NCBI RefSeq assembly: GCF_963664075.1
Contig: NZ_OY760916.1
Span: 2,296,001 to 2,360,000, forward strand
Length of the DNA: 64,000 nt
Direction of reading: 5' to 3'
DNA from: an uncultured Desulfobulbus sp.
Lineage (GTDB): Bacteria > Desulfobacterota > Desulfobulbia > Desulfobulbales > Desulfobulbaceae
Of the stretch, positions 1 through 9,101 are shown in pieces (position 1 is the first letter of the stretch; the number at the start of each line of letters is the position of its first letter). The notes below the pieces were generated by a model. The model was not told where the DNA came from and ran no database searches. It worked only from the letters and a program-made list of their open reading frames with translations. Made by a program: the position numbers and the translations under genes.

Positions 1-1602
1 CAGCCCAGCGGCGAGCAGGCCTCCCAGCTTGATCCGGATCGCTGGAAGGGCCCCTACCTGGTCTATCCCAGGGACTACAAACCCGAGGACAGCGATCACC
101 TGGCCACCGACGATGGTGGCTATCGGCTGCTGGCCCCGGTGTATAACCCGGGTCTTGGTGCCGAGGAATGGGAGGAAGGCGATTATGCCCCCGCTGATGG
201 CGACCTGGGCGAGCACTATGACCAAAAGGAAGACTTCCGCCTGAAACAGACCGATGGCCGCCTGGCCGACGCCTGGGACCGAGCCTTTCGTTTCTTCATC
301 ACAGAAGACCCGGACCATGCGGGGGAGACCCTGTTCTGGATCATCTCCGAAGGCGCGGATTACGAAGGAACCTACCCCACCAAGGGGGATTGCGGGACCG
401 GGAGCTGGACCGTGGACGCGGACGACCGCATGGGCACTAAATATGACGCCTCCGCCAGCGATCCCAAGGGCTACAACCCGGATGATCCCTACAACGAGGA
501 CAACATCGTCATGACCATCTCCTCAATTGAGTGGCGAGCGGTGTTTGCCGAGCGCAACCTGCGCAAAGCTCAGCAGATCGAGGCCCTGATGCTCCAGGTG
601 CGACGCGCCCTGATCGGTACGGCCACCGCCGGTGAAGACGGCTTCAACAGCGGCTACACCGGGGCGCTCTGCCGCTGGCCGGCCCTATTCCGCTGGGAGG
701 ACAACGGCACCACAGGTGACGAAAGCGACGACTTTTGGGACGATCAGAACGAGGATGCCACCCCGGAAAGCTACACCAAGGGCCAGCCGCGCGGGCTGTG
801 GAGTGACGCGCCCAACACCGGAGAGGATGCAAGCGCAGTCGAGTTTGACCGACTGCCTGCCCCGGCGCTGGTGATCAGCGATCCTTCGACCACCATCGGC
901 ACCGGCTCCGGACCAGGAATCGGCTGGCAGGGTCCCTATCTGCCGCCGCCGATCGCCCAGGGCAAGGACGAACAACTGATCGACGGCTGGGGCCGGGAGC
1001 TGCTCTTTTTCCTGGATGACGGCGTTGACGATCAGCTCAACACGGACGATGACCGGCTGCTGGTGCTCAGCCGGGGGGCGGACGGCAAATTTGATTTCGC
1101 CACCACCGATGCGGATTACCAGGAACCGGCCTCGTTTACGGAAGAGGTGGATGTCACCGCCTACGACCCCAATGACAGTGGCGGCTACAACGCGGACAAC
1201 CTGGTGATGATCCTGCGCGGCTCGGACTGGCTGCCCGGCTGGCTGACCCTGGAGACCCTGGTGGTGGAGAACGCCACCAGCGGAATCACCAAGGCCCGGT
1301 TCGTCTCTGGGATCGATGCTTCCGGCAACCTGCTCTCGAAGCTGTTCACCGCCGGAACAGACGGCAGCCTGAGCGGCACCACCTGGACCCTGGGCCCCAC
1401 GGCCCTGCAGTTTGACAGCACGGACTCGGCCTGCACCGGCACCCGTCAACTGGTGGTCTGGGAGGACAACGGCACAACCAACGATGCAGTGGACAGCGGC
1501 GAGCTGCAGACCACCATCAACTACAACCTTTACCCGCATAACGGGCACGAACCGAGAACCAATCTGAACCTGGATACGAACTTATTTATCGCCGCACCCT
1601 GA
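1..1602 (+). CDS. Partial Asp-rich protein with two G-pseudopilin-like modules
   Basis: The reading frame is open at the left edge, so the true start lies outside the window; the visible part is 534 residues. Two similar modules are seen. Each has a WxGPYL segment, an Asp-x-Trp-x-Arg stretch with FF and acidic residues, a GAD motif, and a YNxDNxVM segment ending in a Trp. These resemble the C-terminal calcium-binding region of GspG-type pseudopilins (DxWGxP...SxGxDG). An Asp/Gly-rich tail carries two WEDNGTT repeats. It lies 53 bp upstream of the pilus assembly operon, so it is probably a pilin-like or surface-exposed component. The prepilin signal, if there is one, is not visible. The exact role is unknown. 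Confidence 0.7.
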   Translation, partial: QPSGEQASQLDPDRWKGPYLVYPRDYKPEDSDHLATDDGGYRLLAPVYNPGLGAEEWEEGDYAPADGDLGEHYDQKEDFRLKQTDGRLADAWDRAFRFFITEDPDHAGETLFWIISEGADYEGTYPTKGDCGTGSWTVDADDRMGTKYDASASDPKGYNPDDPYNEDNIVMTISSIEWRAVFAERNLRKAQQIEALMLQVRRALIGTATAGEDGFNSGYTGALCRWPALFRWEDNGTTGDESDDFWDDQNEDATPESYTKGQPRGLWSDAPNTGEDASAVEFDRLPAPALVISDPSTTIGTGSGPGIGWQGPYLPPPIAQGKDEQLIDGWGRELLFFLDDGVDDQLNTDDDRLLVLSRGADGKFDFATTDADYQEPASFTEEVDVTAYDPNDSGGYNADNLVMILRGSDWLPGWLTLETLVVENATSGITKARFVSGIDASGNLLSKLFTAGTDGSLSGTTWTLGPTALQFDSTDSACTGTRQLVVWEDNGTTNDAVDSGELQTTINYNLYPHNGHEPRTNLNLDTNLFIAAP

Positions 1603-1655
1603 CTGAACAGCACATGTTTTTCACACTCTAACGCGGCGGTGGGCGCCGGATCATA

Positions 1656-3281
1656 ATGCAACTACCTTTCACATTCCCCAACATACCCCGCCCCAAACAA
1701 CTGGGCAGACGGATTGGCAAACTGCGCGGCAGGCTGGAGCGGCTCCTGCCCACCCGGCGAATGCTGGCGGTGGAGATCTGCGGTCAGCAGCTGATCGGCG
1801 CGGTTGCCGAAGGCAGGGGGCGGAAACTGACAGTACAGAACTTTGTCATTCTCGAACGCTCCAACCCCAACGATGATCTCCCGGATCCGGCCAACCTCAC
1901 AGAACTTTGCGAACGGCTGAACTATCCCTCAGGCCCCATGGTGCTGGTGACGCCCATGGCGCGCTCAGTCCAGATCACCATGAACCGCGACAAGGTCAAA
2001 AAGCTGCGCCAGTACCAACTCTGCGATGCCCTGCGCTGGGAGGTGGAACCCTATACCGGCATCTCCGGCACCCAGGCCCTGATCGGGGCTGAGCGGATCA
2101 ACCCGACAGAGCAGGAACATATGGTCCTGCTGACCGGAGCCGACCCGGAGATAGATGTCAATGTCTCGGTGATCGAGCAAAACGTCTACCGGGCCATGCG
2201 CCAGCTCTGCAAACGGGCCAAGCTGCGGCTGATCCGACTCTACCCGCCTGAAGTCTGCTTTTTCATGCCCCTGTTTCTTGACCAGCCGGAGGTGGCCCAG
2301 GCGGTGTTTGACATCGGCCAGGACTACGCCAACTTCACCGTACTCAAGGGCAAGCAGCCCAAACAGATCAACACCTACCCCCTGGGGCGGGAGGTGCTGC
2401 TGGAGATACTCGAGGGGGGGGAGGAAAGCGACGCCCTCCAGTCGCTTGATTTCCTGCTCAAGCAGGTTCCGGGCCCTGTACCACTGCTGCTGACCGGTGT
2501 GGGAGCCACCCAGAAAGCGATTGTCGAGTTTATCAACCAACGCTGCGAGTACGGGGCACAACCCATGGAGCTGCACCGGGCCGATAAGCTGGGCCGGGCA
2601 AGCCATGACGGCCAGAATGCCCTCTATAGCGTGGCTGTGGGCGCGGCCCTGCGGGAAATCACAGGTGCGGCCTGGCAGTTGATCGGCATCACCGACGCCA
2701 TCCCCCTGCCGGTACGCATTCGCCAGAGCGGCCACCTGGTGCCCATTGGCGCGGCAATCCTCATGGCCGGTGGTCTGCTGGCCCACTACGGCTATATGAA
2801 AAACTGCAAGGAACGCTACAAACAGCAGATCGTGGAACTGGAGAGCAAAACCGCTGCGCGCAAAAAAAAGTTTGATCAGTATGACAAGCTCGATACCCAG
2901 CTCAAGGAGCTGGAGCGCAAGACCAGCGAGCACAAAAAAAAAATCACCTTCCTCAAACAAGGGGCGGATGACAACCTGATCCATCTGGAGCAGGTACTGC
3001 TGGCTTTTTTCAGCCTGCCCGAGGCCATGCGGCTGGAATCGGTGAGCCAGCAGGAAAACGGTACCTACCTGGTGCAGGGGTTGACCGGGGATTCGGCCCT
3101 GGTCGGCCAGTTCTCCGTGGAGCTGCAAAAACACAGCTGGTGCCGCTCGGTACGTATCAAGGCCATGGAACAGAAGGGGGCAGAAGGGCTGCAGTTTACC
3201 CTGGAACTCAAAACCAGCGAGACCCCACCACAGGCAGCCACAAAAACCGTAGCCGCCGGCAAGGGGAAACAACGGCGATGA
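1656..3281 (+). CDS. PilM-PilN (MshI/GspL-like) fusion of pilus or secretion machine
   Basis: This 541-residue protein joins an actin-like PilM half (residues about 30-340) to a single membrane helix (about 360-380). A Lys/Glu-rich coiled coil and a PilN-like periplasmic domain follow. PilM and PilN are separate proteins in canonical type IVa pili, whereas MshI and GspL combine similar halves. The protein should anchor cytoplasmic ATPase contacts to the inner-membrane alignment complex. The stop overlaps the start of the next gene in ATGA, which indicates translational coupling with the PilO-like gene. The start at 1656 directly precedes a plausible amphipathic N-terminus, and I see no strong Shine-Dalgarno site before it. 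Confidence 0.8.
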   Translation: MQLPFTFPNIPRPKQLGRRIGKLRGRLERLLPTRRMLAVEICGQQLIGAVAEGRGRKLTVQNFVILERSNPNDDLPDPANLTELCERLNYPSGPMVLVTPMARSVQITMNRDKVKKLRQYQLCDALRWEVEPYTGISGTQALIGAERINPTEQEHMVLLTGADPEIDVNVSVIEQNVYRAMRQLCKRAKLRLIRLYPPEVCFFMPLFLDQPEVAQAVFDIGQDYANFTVLKGKQPKQINTYPLGREVLLEILEGGEESDALQSLDFLLKQVPGPVPLLLTGVGATQKAIVEFINQRCEYGAQPMELHRADKLGRASHDGQNALYSVAVGAALREITGAAWQLIGITDAIPLPVRIRQSGHLVPIGAAILMAGGLLAHYGYMKNCKERYKQQIVELESKTAARKKKFDQYDKLDTQLKELERKTSEHKKKITFLKQGADDNLIHLEQVLLAFFSLPEAMRLESVSQQENGTYLVQGLTGDSALVGQFSVELQKHSWCRSVRIKAMEQKGAEGLQFTLELKTSETPPQAATKTVAAGKGKQRR

Positions 3282-3820
3282 AGAAATTGACCAAGTTGGA
3301 GTCCTTTGGCCTGATCGCCGCCATCCTGGTGAGCGGCAGTTATTTTTACATGAAAAAGGTCTACGACCCCGAGGCCAAGGCCCTGAAAAAGACTATCTCC
3401 CGCCTCAATCAAAAAATCGGCGCCTATAACAAGTTACAGGAGCCTCCCAATCCGGCCGGTTTAAAAAAACGACTGGAGCGGAAAACCGCCGAAGAGAAGG
3501 AAATGGCAGCAGCCCTGCACGCTGCGGGTGGCCGAACCGATGCCGAGTCTGAGGTCACGGAAATACTGGCCGAGATCAGCCTCATGGCCCAGCGCGAAAA
3601 CATGCAGGTGCTCAAGCTGATTCCCGGGGACACCGTGGAAACGGATGTGTACAAGTGGCGCAAGGTCGAGCTGCAGTTGCGCGGTCAATTTTATAATTTT
3701 GTGGTCCTGATCGAGCGGTTGAAACTGATGGCCCAGCCCCTTGAATTGCGGCAGCTGGAGATCAAGCTCGTCCAGGGAGAATATGATGAAGTGCTTATTA
3801 CAGCAACCTTGCAGGTATAA
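3278..3820 (+). CDS. PilO/MshJ-like inner membrane alignment protein
   Basis: This 180-residue protein has an N-terminal membrane helix (about residues 10-26), a coiled coil rich in Lys and Glu, and a small C-terminal alpha/beta domain. That is the PilO/GspM architecture, and such proteins pair with PilN in the periplasm to connect the platform to the secretin. The start at 3278 overlaps the upstream stop (ATGA) and puts the membrane helix at the N-terminus. A longer frame begins at 3140 but would overlap the PilM-PilN gene by 142 bp, so I reject it. The assignment rests on architecture and gene order, because PilO sequences diverge strongly. Confidence 0.75.
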   Translation: MKKLTKLESFGLIAAILVSGSYFYMKKVYDPEAKALKKTISRLNQKIGAYNKLQEPPNPAGLKKRLERKTAEEKEMAAALHAAGGRTDAESEVTEILAEISLMAQRENMQVLKLIPGDTVETDVYKWRKVELQLRGQFYNFVVLIERLKLMAQPLELRQLEIKLVQGEYDEVLITATLQV

Positions 3821-3824
3821 CCCA

Positions 3825-4262
3825 ATGAATAGGAAGAGAAAAATCATCACCCTCAGGGGCCTGGGGCTGGTTCTGGCCTGGATGGCCAGCTCCTCTTCAG
3901 CCTGGGGGGTCGTTGAGCAACCCGCCCCCCTGGTGCCGGGCAGTCTGGTCGAATCGGCCCGCAATCCCTTCAGCACCCCAAAGAAACATCTTTCCAGCGC
4001 CAGTTACGGCAAGGTGGTCGAAGGATGCCAGCTGCGCGGCATCATCAAGGTGGGTGGGCAGCAGATAGGCCTGTTCGTGGTTCAGAGTCCAGAGGGGTCC
4101 CAGGCCAAAACCGAGGAAATCCAGCTGCGGAGGGTACGGGTCGGCGAGAAGATTCGGGTGCTGGGCAAAGACCAGGAACACCTCCTGACCCTGCTGCAAC
4201 TCGGTGAACGCTCAGCGGTGATCGTGGGGGAAAACAATCAGCAGTATAAGGTCTGGCTATGA
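3825..4262 (+). CDS. PilP/GspC-like periplasmic protein
   Basis: This 145-residue protein has a signal-like hydrophobic N-terminus ending near an Ala-Trp segment. After it come a RNPF motif and a small beta-rich domain containing GIIKVGGQ and a KVWL end. This is the layout of PilP and the HR domain of GspC, which link the inner-membrane complex to the secretin. It begins 4 bp after the PilO-like gene and overlaps the secretin gene through ATGA at 4259. The upstream in-frame extension to 3741 lies inside the PilO-like gene and is rejected. MshK is an alternative name for the same position in MSHA loci. Confidence 0.65.
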   Translation: MNRKRKIITLRGLGLVLAWMASSSSAWGVVEQPAPLVPGSLVESARNPFSTPKKHLSSASYGKVVEGCQLRGIIKVGGQQIGLFVVQSPEGSQAKTEEIQLRRVRVGEKIRVLGKDQEHLLTLLQLGERSAVIVGENNQQYKVWL

Positions 4263-6103
4263 AGGGGCGTTCTCCAATTATTTGTCTGGCAGCGATGCTC
4301 CTGCTCCACGGTTGCGGTTACAAGGAACGCGAGGGAGTCCTGCTGGACGGGCATCCCTTTTCCCAGCCGCCCCAGAAGGCCCGGCCCCAGCAGGAGAAGC
4401 CTCTACCGCCGATCCCTGTGGAAAAACCGATTGTGAAAATCATATCCGGAAGTCAGGTCTCCGGCATGGAGGAGGCCCAGGCCCTGATGCGCCAGCGCCA
4501 CCGCAGCCCCCTGGGGTTGCGCACGGTAGTGGAACAGCTGGCCGTCAACGAGGTGCCGCTGATACAGGTGGCTGCCACCCTCTCGGAGATGTCGGGCTTT
4601 AACATCGCGGTCTCGCGCAAGGCCGCCGACCTGCCCATCACCACCTATCTGCACGATATTCCCCTGCGCCAGGCCCTGGAGTCGATCTGCCGACTCAACG
4701 ATCTCTGGTACCGGGAAGATGAACGGATCATCACCCTCATGACCACCGGGGAGTATGCCAGCGAGATGGTGATTCGCCGCAACGAGAAGAGCCGGGCCTA
4801 CTGGCTGCGTTACACCAACGCCAACGATATGGCCAAGATCCTCCAGGCGGTGATGAGCGCCAAGATCCAGTTCAACGATATCGGCAGCGAAGAGGTCTAT
4901 GGCCATGTCAAGGAAGAGAAAGAGGCCGGTACCCAACTGACAGTAAGCGAGGAGACAAGCAAGCTGAGCACCATCGACAGCGCGGAGGTCAAGAAGCTGG
5001 TCAACCTGGGCGAGCTGGATCAGAGCGGCAACAACGCCCTGGCCCTGAGCAAGAAAATCGACAAGTCGGTGCCTGCGGTGATCACCGTGTTCAAGCGCAA
5101 CAACTCGATCATCGCCCGCTCCCTGGATGAATCCATCCTCGAGGATATCGGCCGCATCATCGAGCTGATGGACACCCCCACCAGCCAGGTGCTGCTGGAG
5201 ATCGCCATATTGCAGATCAATCTCACCGGTGGCTTCGAAAGTTTTTTTTCGGTGGATTACCCGGGCAACACCAACCTTTCCTTTGATAGCCTTATGAGTT
5301 CCTCCGGACCATCCGCTCCCACCTCCACCCTGCTCTTTGGCAATCAGAACATTCAGGCGCGGCTGGCGCTCTATGCCAAGGATGACCGGGTCAAGGTACT
5401 CTCCACCCCCTATCTGATGAGCGCCAACAACTCCAAGGTGGAGTTCTTCATCGGCCAGGAGGTGCCCCTGCGCGACGACGTAGAGAGCAAGGTGCTCTAC
5501 AACGATGACGGAGATGTCACCAGTACCATGTTCGAGGTCACGGTCAACCGGGAGGAGCTGGGCACGGATATCGAGATCTCCTCGTTCATCAACGAGGATG
5601 GGACCATCACCATGGACCTGGAGGCCGAAATCTCCTCGCCCCAGTACAACCTGACCACCATCGGCGTGGCCAACGAGGCCACCGGCGATGTGGTGGAATT
5701 TCCCCTGGATGGGAAGGAGACCAACGAGCTGACCTCGATCGTCACCGCGGCCTCGGGCCAGACCATTGCCCTGGGCGGCATCATCCGCGAGGAGCTGCAG
5801 GAGTATGAAAACAAGGTGCCGCTTTTGGGCGATATTCCTGGCCTGGGGTTCTTTTTCAAGGATATCAGCGACACCAAGGAAAAAACCGAGACGGTGATTC
5901 TGCTCACCCCGCATATCATCCGCCATCCGGAGCTTGCCGGTGCCGAGACCGAACGTTTTCTCGAACGCCGCAGTTCACACCCGGTGGCGACCCATGGGGT
6001 GGACACCATTCTCGATTTTCCAACCAAAGACAAGAACGAACAGGAGAACAATGATGCAGCCGCTGGAACAGATACACCAGGTTCATCCGCTCTCACAAAG
6101 TAA
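4259..6103 (+). CDS. Secretin lipoprotein (PilQ/MshL/GspD-like)
   Basis: This 614-residue outer-membrane secretin begins with a lipoprotein signal with lipobox LLHGC, giving a mature Cys near residue 19. An STN-like domain follows (about residues 90-165), then an N1-like domain around 270-320 and the C-terminal secretin barrel. The barrel is marked by STPYLM, IGQEVPL, VPLLGDIPGLGFFF and a VILLTPHII end. Secretins form the gated pore through which pili or substrates cross the outer membrane. The short length and STN domain resemble MshL more than multi-AMIN PilQ. Gene order after PilM/N, O and P is canonical. Confidence 0.88.
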   Translation: MKGRSPIICLAAMLLLHGCGYKEREGVLLDGHPFSQPPQKARPQQEKPLPPIPVEKPIVKIISGSQVSGMEEAQALMRQRHRSPLGLRTVVEQLAVNEVPLIQVAATLSEMSGFNIAVSRKAADLPITTYLHDIPLRQALESICRLNDLWYREDERIITLMTTGEYASEMVIRRNEKSRAYWLRYTNANDMAKILQAVMSAKIQFNDIGSEEVYGHVKEEKEAGTQLTVSEETSKLSTIDSAEVKKLVNLGELDQSGNNALALSKKIDKSVPAVITVFKRNNSIIARSLDESILEDIGRIIELMDTPTSQVLLEIAILQINLTGGFESFFSVDYPGNTNLSFDSLMSSSGPSAPTSTLLFGNQNIQARLALYAKDDRVKVLSTPYLMSANNSKVEFFIGQEVPLRDDVESKVLYNDDGDVTSTMFEVTVNREELGTDIEISSFINEDGTITMDLEAEISSPQYNLTTIGVANEATGDVVEFPLDGKETNELTSIVTAASGQTIALGGIIREELQEYENKVPLLGDIPGLGFFFKDISDTKEKTETVILLTPHIIRHPELAGAETERFLERRSSHPVATHGVDTILDFPTKDKNEQENNDAAAGTDTPGSSALTK

Positions 6104-7175
6104 ACCCGGCTCCATGGATGAGCTGCTGCGCCTGACAGGCCAACTGGGGGCGACCGATCTCCACCTCTCGGGCAATATGCCGCCCTCCTACCGGATTCGG
6201 GGCAAGATCACCCCCTACCCCTGCCCGCCGTTTACGCCCAGAGAGCTGGAAGAGCGGCTGGGGGAGATCATGTCTTCGCGCCATATGGAGCTTTTAAAGA
6301 GCAAATACTCGGTGGATCTGGGCTTGAACAAGCCCGGAGTGGGCCGCTTTCGGGTGATCATCTTTTACCAGCGCGGCTGCATGTCCGCAGCCATCCGTAT
6401 GCTGGCGGATGGCATGCCCGGATTCAAGGAGCTGGGGTTGCCGGAGAGTCTGTCCCAACTGCCCAGATTTCATGATGGCCTGGTTTTGGTGACCGGGGCC
6501 ACAGGCTCGGGTAAATCCACCACCCTGGCGACCATTATCGATGAAATCAACCGGACCAGCCAGCGCAACATCATCACCATCGAAGACCCCATCGAGTACG
6601 AACATGCCAATATCAAGTGCATCATCTCCCAACGGGAACTGTTCACGGATGTGGCCTCCTTTGCCGATGCCATCCGCGACAGTCTGCGCCAGGATCCCGA
6701 CGTGATCCTGGTTGGTGAGATGCGCGACCCGGAGACCATCCGCACCGCGATCACCGCCGCCGAAACCGGCCACCTGGTCTTCTCGACCCTGCACTCCCGG
6801 GATGCGACCAGTTCGATCAACCGTATTGTGGGCACCTTTCCAGCGGGCGAGCAGAGCCAGATCCGGCAGCAGTTGTCCACCTCGCTGCGGACGGTTGTCT
6901 CCCAGCGGCTACTGCCCAATACCGGCGGCACCGGCCGGGTCCCGGCGGTGGAGATCATGTTCATCAATACCGGCATCTCCAACCTGATCCGCAACGGTAA
7001 GGACGAGATGATCTACTCCTCCATTGAGACGGGCCTCAGGGAAGGGATGCAGACCATGGAACAGTCGCTGGTGCGGCTGGTGTACGAAGGCAAGATCTCG
7101 GTGGAGACGGCGCTCGGCGCGGCCCGGCGACCGGATCTGCTCCAGAAACGGTTGTCGGTGATGCGGTGTGTCTGA
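6051..7175 (+). CDS. pilT: PilT-like retraction ATPase
   Basis: This 374-residue hexameric secretion ATPase of the PilT type has the Walker A sequence GATGSGKST near residue 150, an EDPIEYEH Asp box, a Walker B region with ILVGEMRDPET, and a His box near ETGHLVFSTLHS. Length, the absence of a long N-terminal domain and the absence of a Cys4 zinc motif separate it from PilB/GspE. The start at 6051 (or 6054) overlaps the secretin end by about 53 bp. A start at 6114 would also keep the core. A dedicated PilT beside the secretin gene suggests a retractable pilus rather than pure type II secretion. Confidence 0.85.
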   Translation: MMQPLEQIHQVHPLSQSKPGSMDELLRLTGQLGATDLHLSGNMPPSYRIRGKITPYPCPPFTPRELEERLGEIMSSRHMELLKSKYSVDLGLNKPGVGRFRVIIFYQRGCMSAAIRMLADGMPGFKELGLPESLSQLPRFHDGLVLVTGATGSGKSTTLATIIDEINRTSQRNIITIEDPIEYEHANIKCIISQRELFTDVASFADAIRDSLRQDPDVILVGEMRDPETIRTAITAAETGHLVFSTLHSRDATSSINRIVGTFPAGEQSQIRQQLSTSLRTVVSQRLLPNTGGTGRVPAVEIMFINTGISNLIRNGKDEMIYSSIETGLREGMQTMEQSLVRLVYEGKISVETALGAARRPDLLQKRLSVMRCV

Positions 7176-7425
7176 TTTTTTTTCGGTGGACAATGTTTTT
7201 TGGTGGGCACGATACGGCCGTACCCACCCTTGAAATACCTTTGTATGTTGGGGTTCCTTCGTCACCACCAACCTACCATACACCGAAGACAGGGTAGGTT
7301 GGTGGTGAGGGACGAACCCCAACATTTTCTCTCCCAAACGACCCTTTGCTGAGTGACAACAGCGTAGGGTGGGCAGTCCTTTTTCTGCCCACCGAAAATA
7401 CGAAAAACAACGAAAAAGAAAGCAC
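7176..7425. repeat. REP-like intergenic repeat cluster
   Basis: This 250-bp spacer between the two ATPase genes is packed with inverted repeats. The main pair has arms of about 32 bases at 7246-7277 and 7292-7323, each containing GTTGGGGTT and ACCACCAACCTACC, with a few mismatches. Two smaller hairpins flank it: GGTGGG/CCCACC at 7202-7228, and GGTGGGCA/TGCCCACC around 7367-7392. Such GGTGGGCA and TAGGTTGG blocks look like REP/BIME sequences mobilised by TnpA-REP proteins. No transposase gene is present here. The structure could also attenuate transcription into the PilB-like gene. Confidence 0.6.
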
Positions 7426-9084
7426 ATGGCACGACAGCGATTCGGCGAATATCTGATTCAACACAAAATTCTGACCAAGGAGGCGGTCTCCTCTATCCTG
7501 GATGAGCAACGGGTGCTCCAGGACGAATTCGGGCAGCTGGCGGTACGCCGCGGGCTGATGAATGAGACGGAATTGGTTGGGCATCTTTCCAGTTTTCTCG
7601 GCATTCCCCTCTTCGATGCCGAGGTGGTCAAACCCGACCCGGAGCTGACTGGCAGGATCCCCAAAAAACTCGCCCTCAAGCTGGGCCTCTTCCCTGCCGG
7701 TTTCGGCGCAGGTGGAGAACTGGTCTGTGCCTGTGCCGGACCGATCAATATTGCCGCCTTGCAGTCGGTGGGACGGCTGGTCAACCGCACGGTGAGCCTG
7801 CAGCTGGTCTCTCGCAGGAGTCTGCGCAAAATGCAGACCGAACTCTACAGCCGCCAGTACGATACCTCGATCAAGATCAGCGCCGTGGCCTCCGCATCCG
7901 AGGACGATGTGCACCTGATCAGTGAACTGCTGGAAAAGCTGCTGTTGCGGGCCATCAATCTCGGCGCTTCGGATATCCATGTGGAACCGGCCTTCAACGA
8001 CCTGATCATTCGATTTCGGGTTGACGGCATGCTGATGGTAGCCGAGACCCTGCCGATCAAACTGGCGGGAAAGCTGCTGACGCGCATCAAGGTCCTGTCC
8101 CGGCTCAATATCGCGGAAAAACGTATGCCCCAGGATGGTGCCTTTTTCTTCAAGCCGGAGCGGTTGGATGTGGACATCGAGGGCACCAATATTCGAACCT
8201 CGATTCTACCGGTGGTCCACGGAGAAAAGGCGGTTATGCGTATTCTCCCCCCCCACGACTCAGCCATTGACCTGGAAACCATCGGCATGCAGGCCGACAC
8301 CCTGGAGCTGTTTCGCCAGATCGTCACCACCCCCTACGGCATCGTTTTGGTCACCGGCCCCACAGGCAGCGGTAAATCCACCACCCTCTATTCGGTGCTG
8401 CGCATGCTGCGCTCGGACACGATCAACCTGACCACCCTGGAAGATCCGGTGGAGGTCAAGATGGGGGGAGGCATCAACCAAACCCAGATCGACCCGGGCC
8501 CCAAGATCACCTTTGCCGGGGCCCTGCGCGCCATTCTCCGCCAGGACCCGGACGTGATCATGGTGGGTGAGATTCGCGACGGTGAAACCGTGCGCGTAGC
8601 GCTGCAGGCGGCTATCACCGGCCATCTGGTGCTCTCTACCCTCCATACCAATGACGCCCCATCGGCCTTTACCCGGCTGATGGACATGGGGGCGGAACCC
8701 TTTCTGGTGGCAAATTCAATCCGTGGGGTGCTGGCCCAGCGCCTGGTACGCCGCGTTTGCCCGGACTGCGCCGAGCAGGAATCGATTACAAAAAGCGAAC
8801 TGCGTATGCTCGGACTCCCTGAAAACGAAACGCTGATGGTCAGTCGAGGCCAGGGCTGTGAGGGCTGCAACTTCAAAGGCTATCGGGGACGTAGCGGCCT
8901 CTACGAGCTGCTGGCGGTGGATGATCAACTCCAGAAGATGGTGGCCGGCCAGGAGACCACGGACCGAATCAGGGACTACGCCATAACCGAGTTAGGGTTT
9001 CGCACCCTGCGCGATGAGGGCATCCTTAGAATTCGCCAGGGGGTGACCACGCCCGAAGAGGTCATGCGGGTCACAATGGGATAA
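7426..9084 (+). CDS. PilB/GspE/MshE-like assembly ATPase
   Basis: This 552-residue protein has an N-terminal MshEN/GspE-N domain (about residues 1-150), then the assembly ATPase core. The core has Walker A GPTGSGKSTT near residue 309, LEDPVE, and a Walker B region MVGEIRDGETV. A Cys4 zinc motif (CPDC near 444, CEGC near 478) is typical of extension ATPases. It powers pilin polymerisation at the platform protein. The start at 7426 gives the standard MARQRFGEYL beginning; an extension to 7369 lies in repeat DNA and is rejected. It is followed 17 bp later by the PilC-like gene. Confidence 0.87.
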   Translation: MARQRFGEYLIQHKILTKEAVSSILDEQRVLQDEFGQLAVRRGLMNETELVGHLSSFLGIPLFDAEVVKPDPELTGRIPKKLALKLGLFPAGFGAGGELVCACAGPINIAALQSVGRLVNRTVSLQLVSRRSLRKMQTELYSRQYDTSIKISAVASASEDDVHLISELLEKLLLRAINLGASDIHVEPAFNDLIIRFRVDGMLMVAETLPIKLAGKLLTRIKVLSRLNIAEKRMPQDGAFFFKPERLDVDIEGTNIRTSILPVVHGEKAVMRILPPHDSAIDLETIGMQADTLELFRQIVTTPYGIVLVTGPTGSGKSTTLYSVLRMLRSDTINLTTLEDPVEVKMGGGINQTQIDPGPKITFAGALRAILRQDPDVIMVGEIRDGETVRVALQAAITGHLVLSTLHTNDAPSAFTRLMDMGAEPFLVANSIRGVLAQRLVRRVCPDCAEQESITKSELRMLGLPENETLMVSRGQGCEGCNFKGYRGRSGLYELLAVDDQLQKMVAGQETTDRIRDYAITELGFRTLRDEGILRIRQGVTTPEEVMRVTMG

Positions 9085-9101
9085 CAAGGAGAGTTTGAAT
9101 T

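Noticed and set aside
685-1548. 287-codon minus-strand frame inside the pseudopilin-like gene
   Set aside because: High GC makes long antisense frames; the plus-strand frame has recognisable motifs.
1965-3272. Long antisense frame over the PilM-PilN gene
   Set aside because: Shadow of a real gene; no family motif and no start signal.
4403-5926. 507-codon antisense frame over the secretin gene
   Set aside because: Shadow frame; composition reflects the opposite strand of the secretin.
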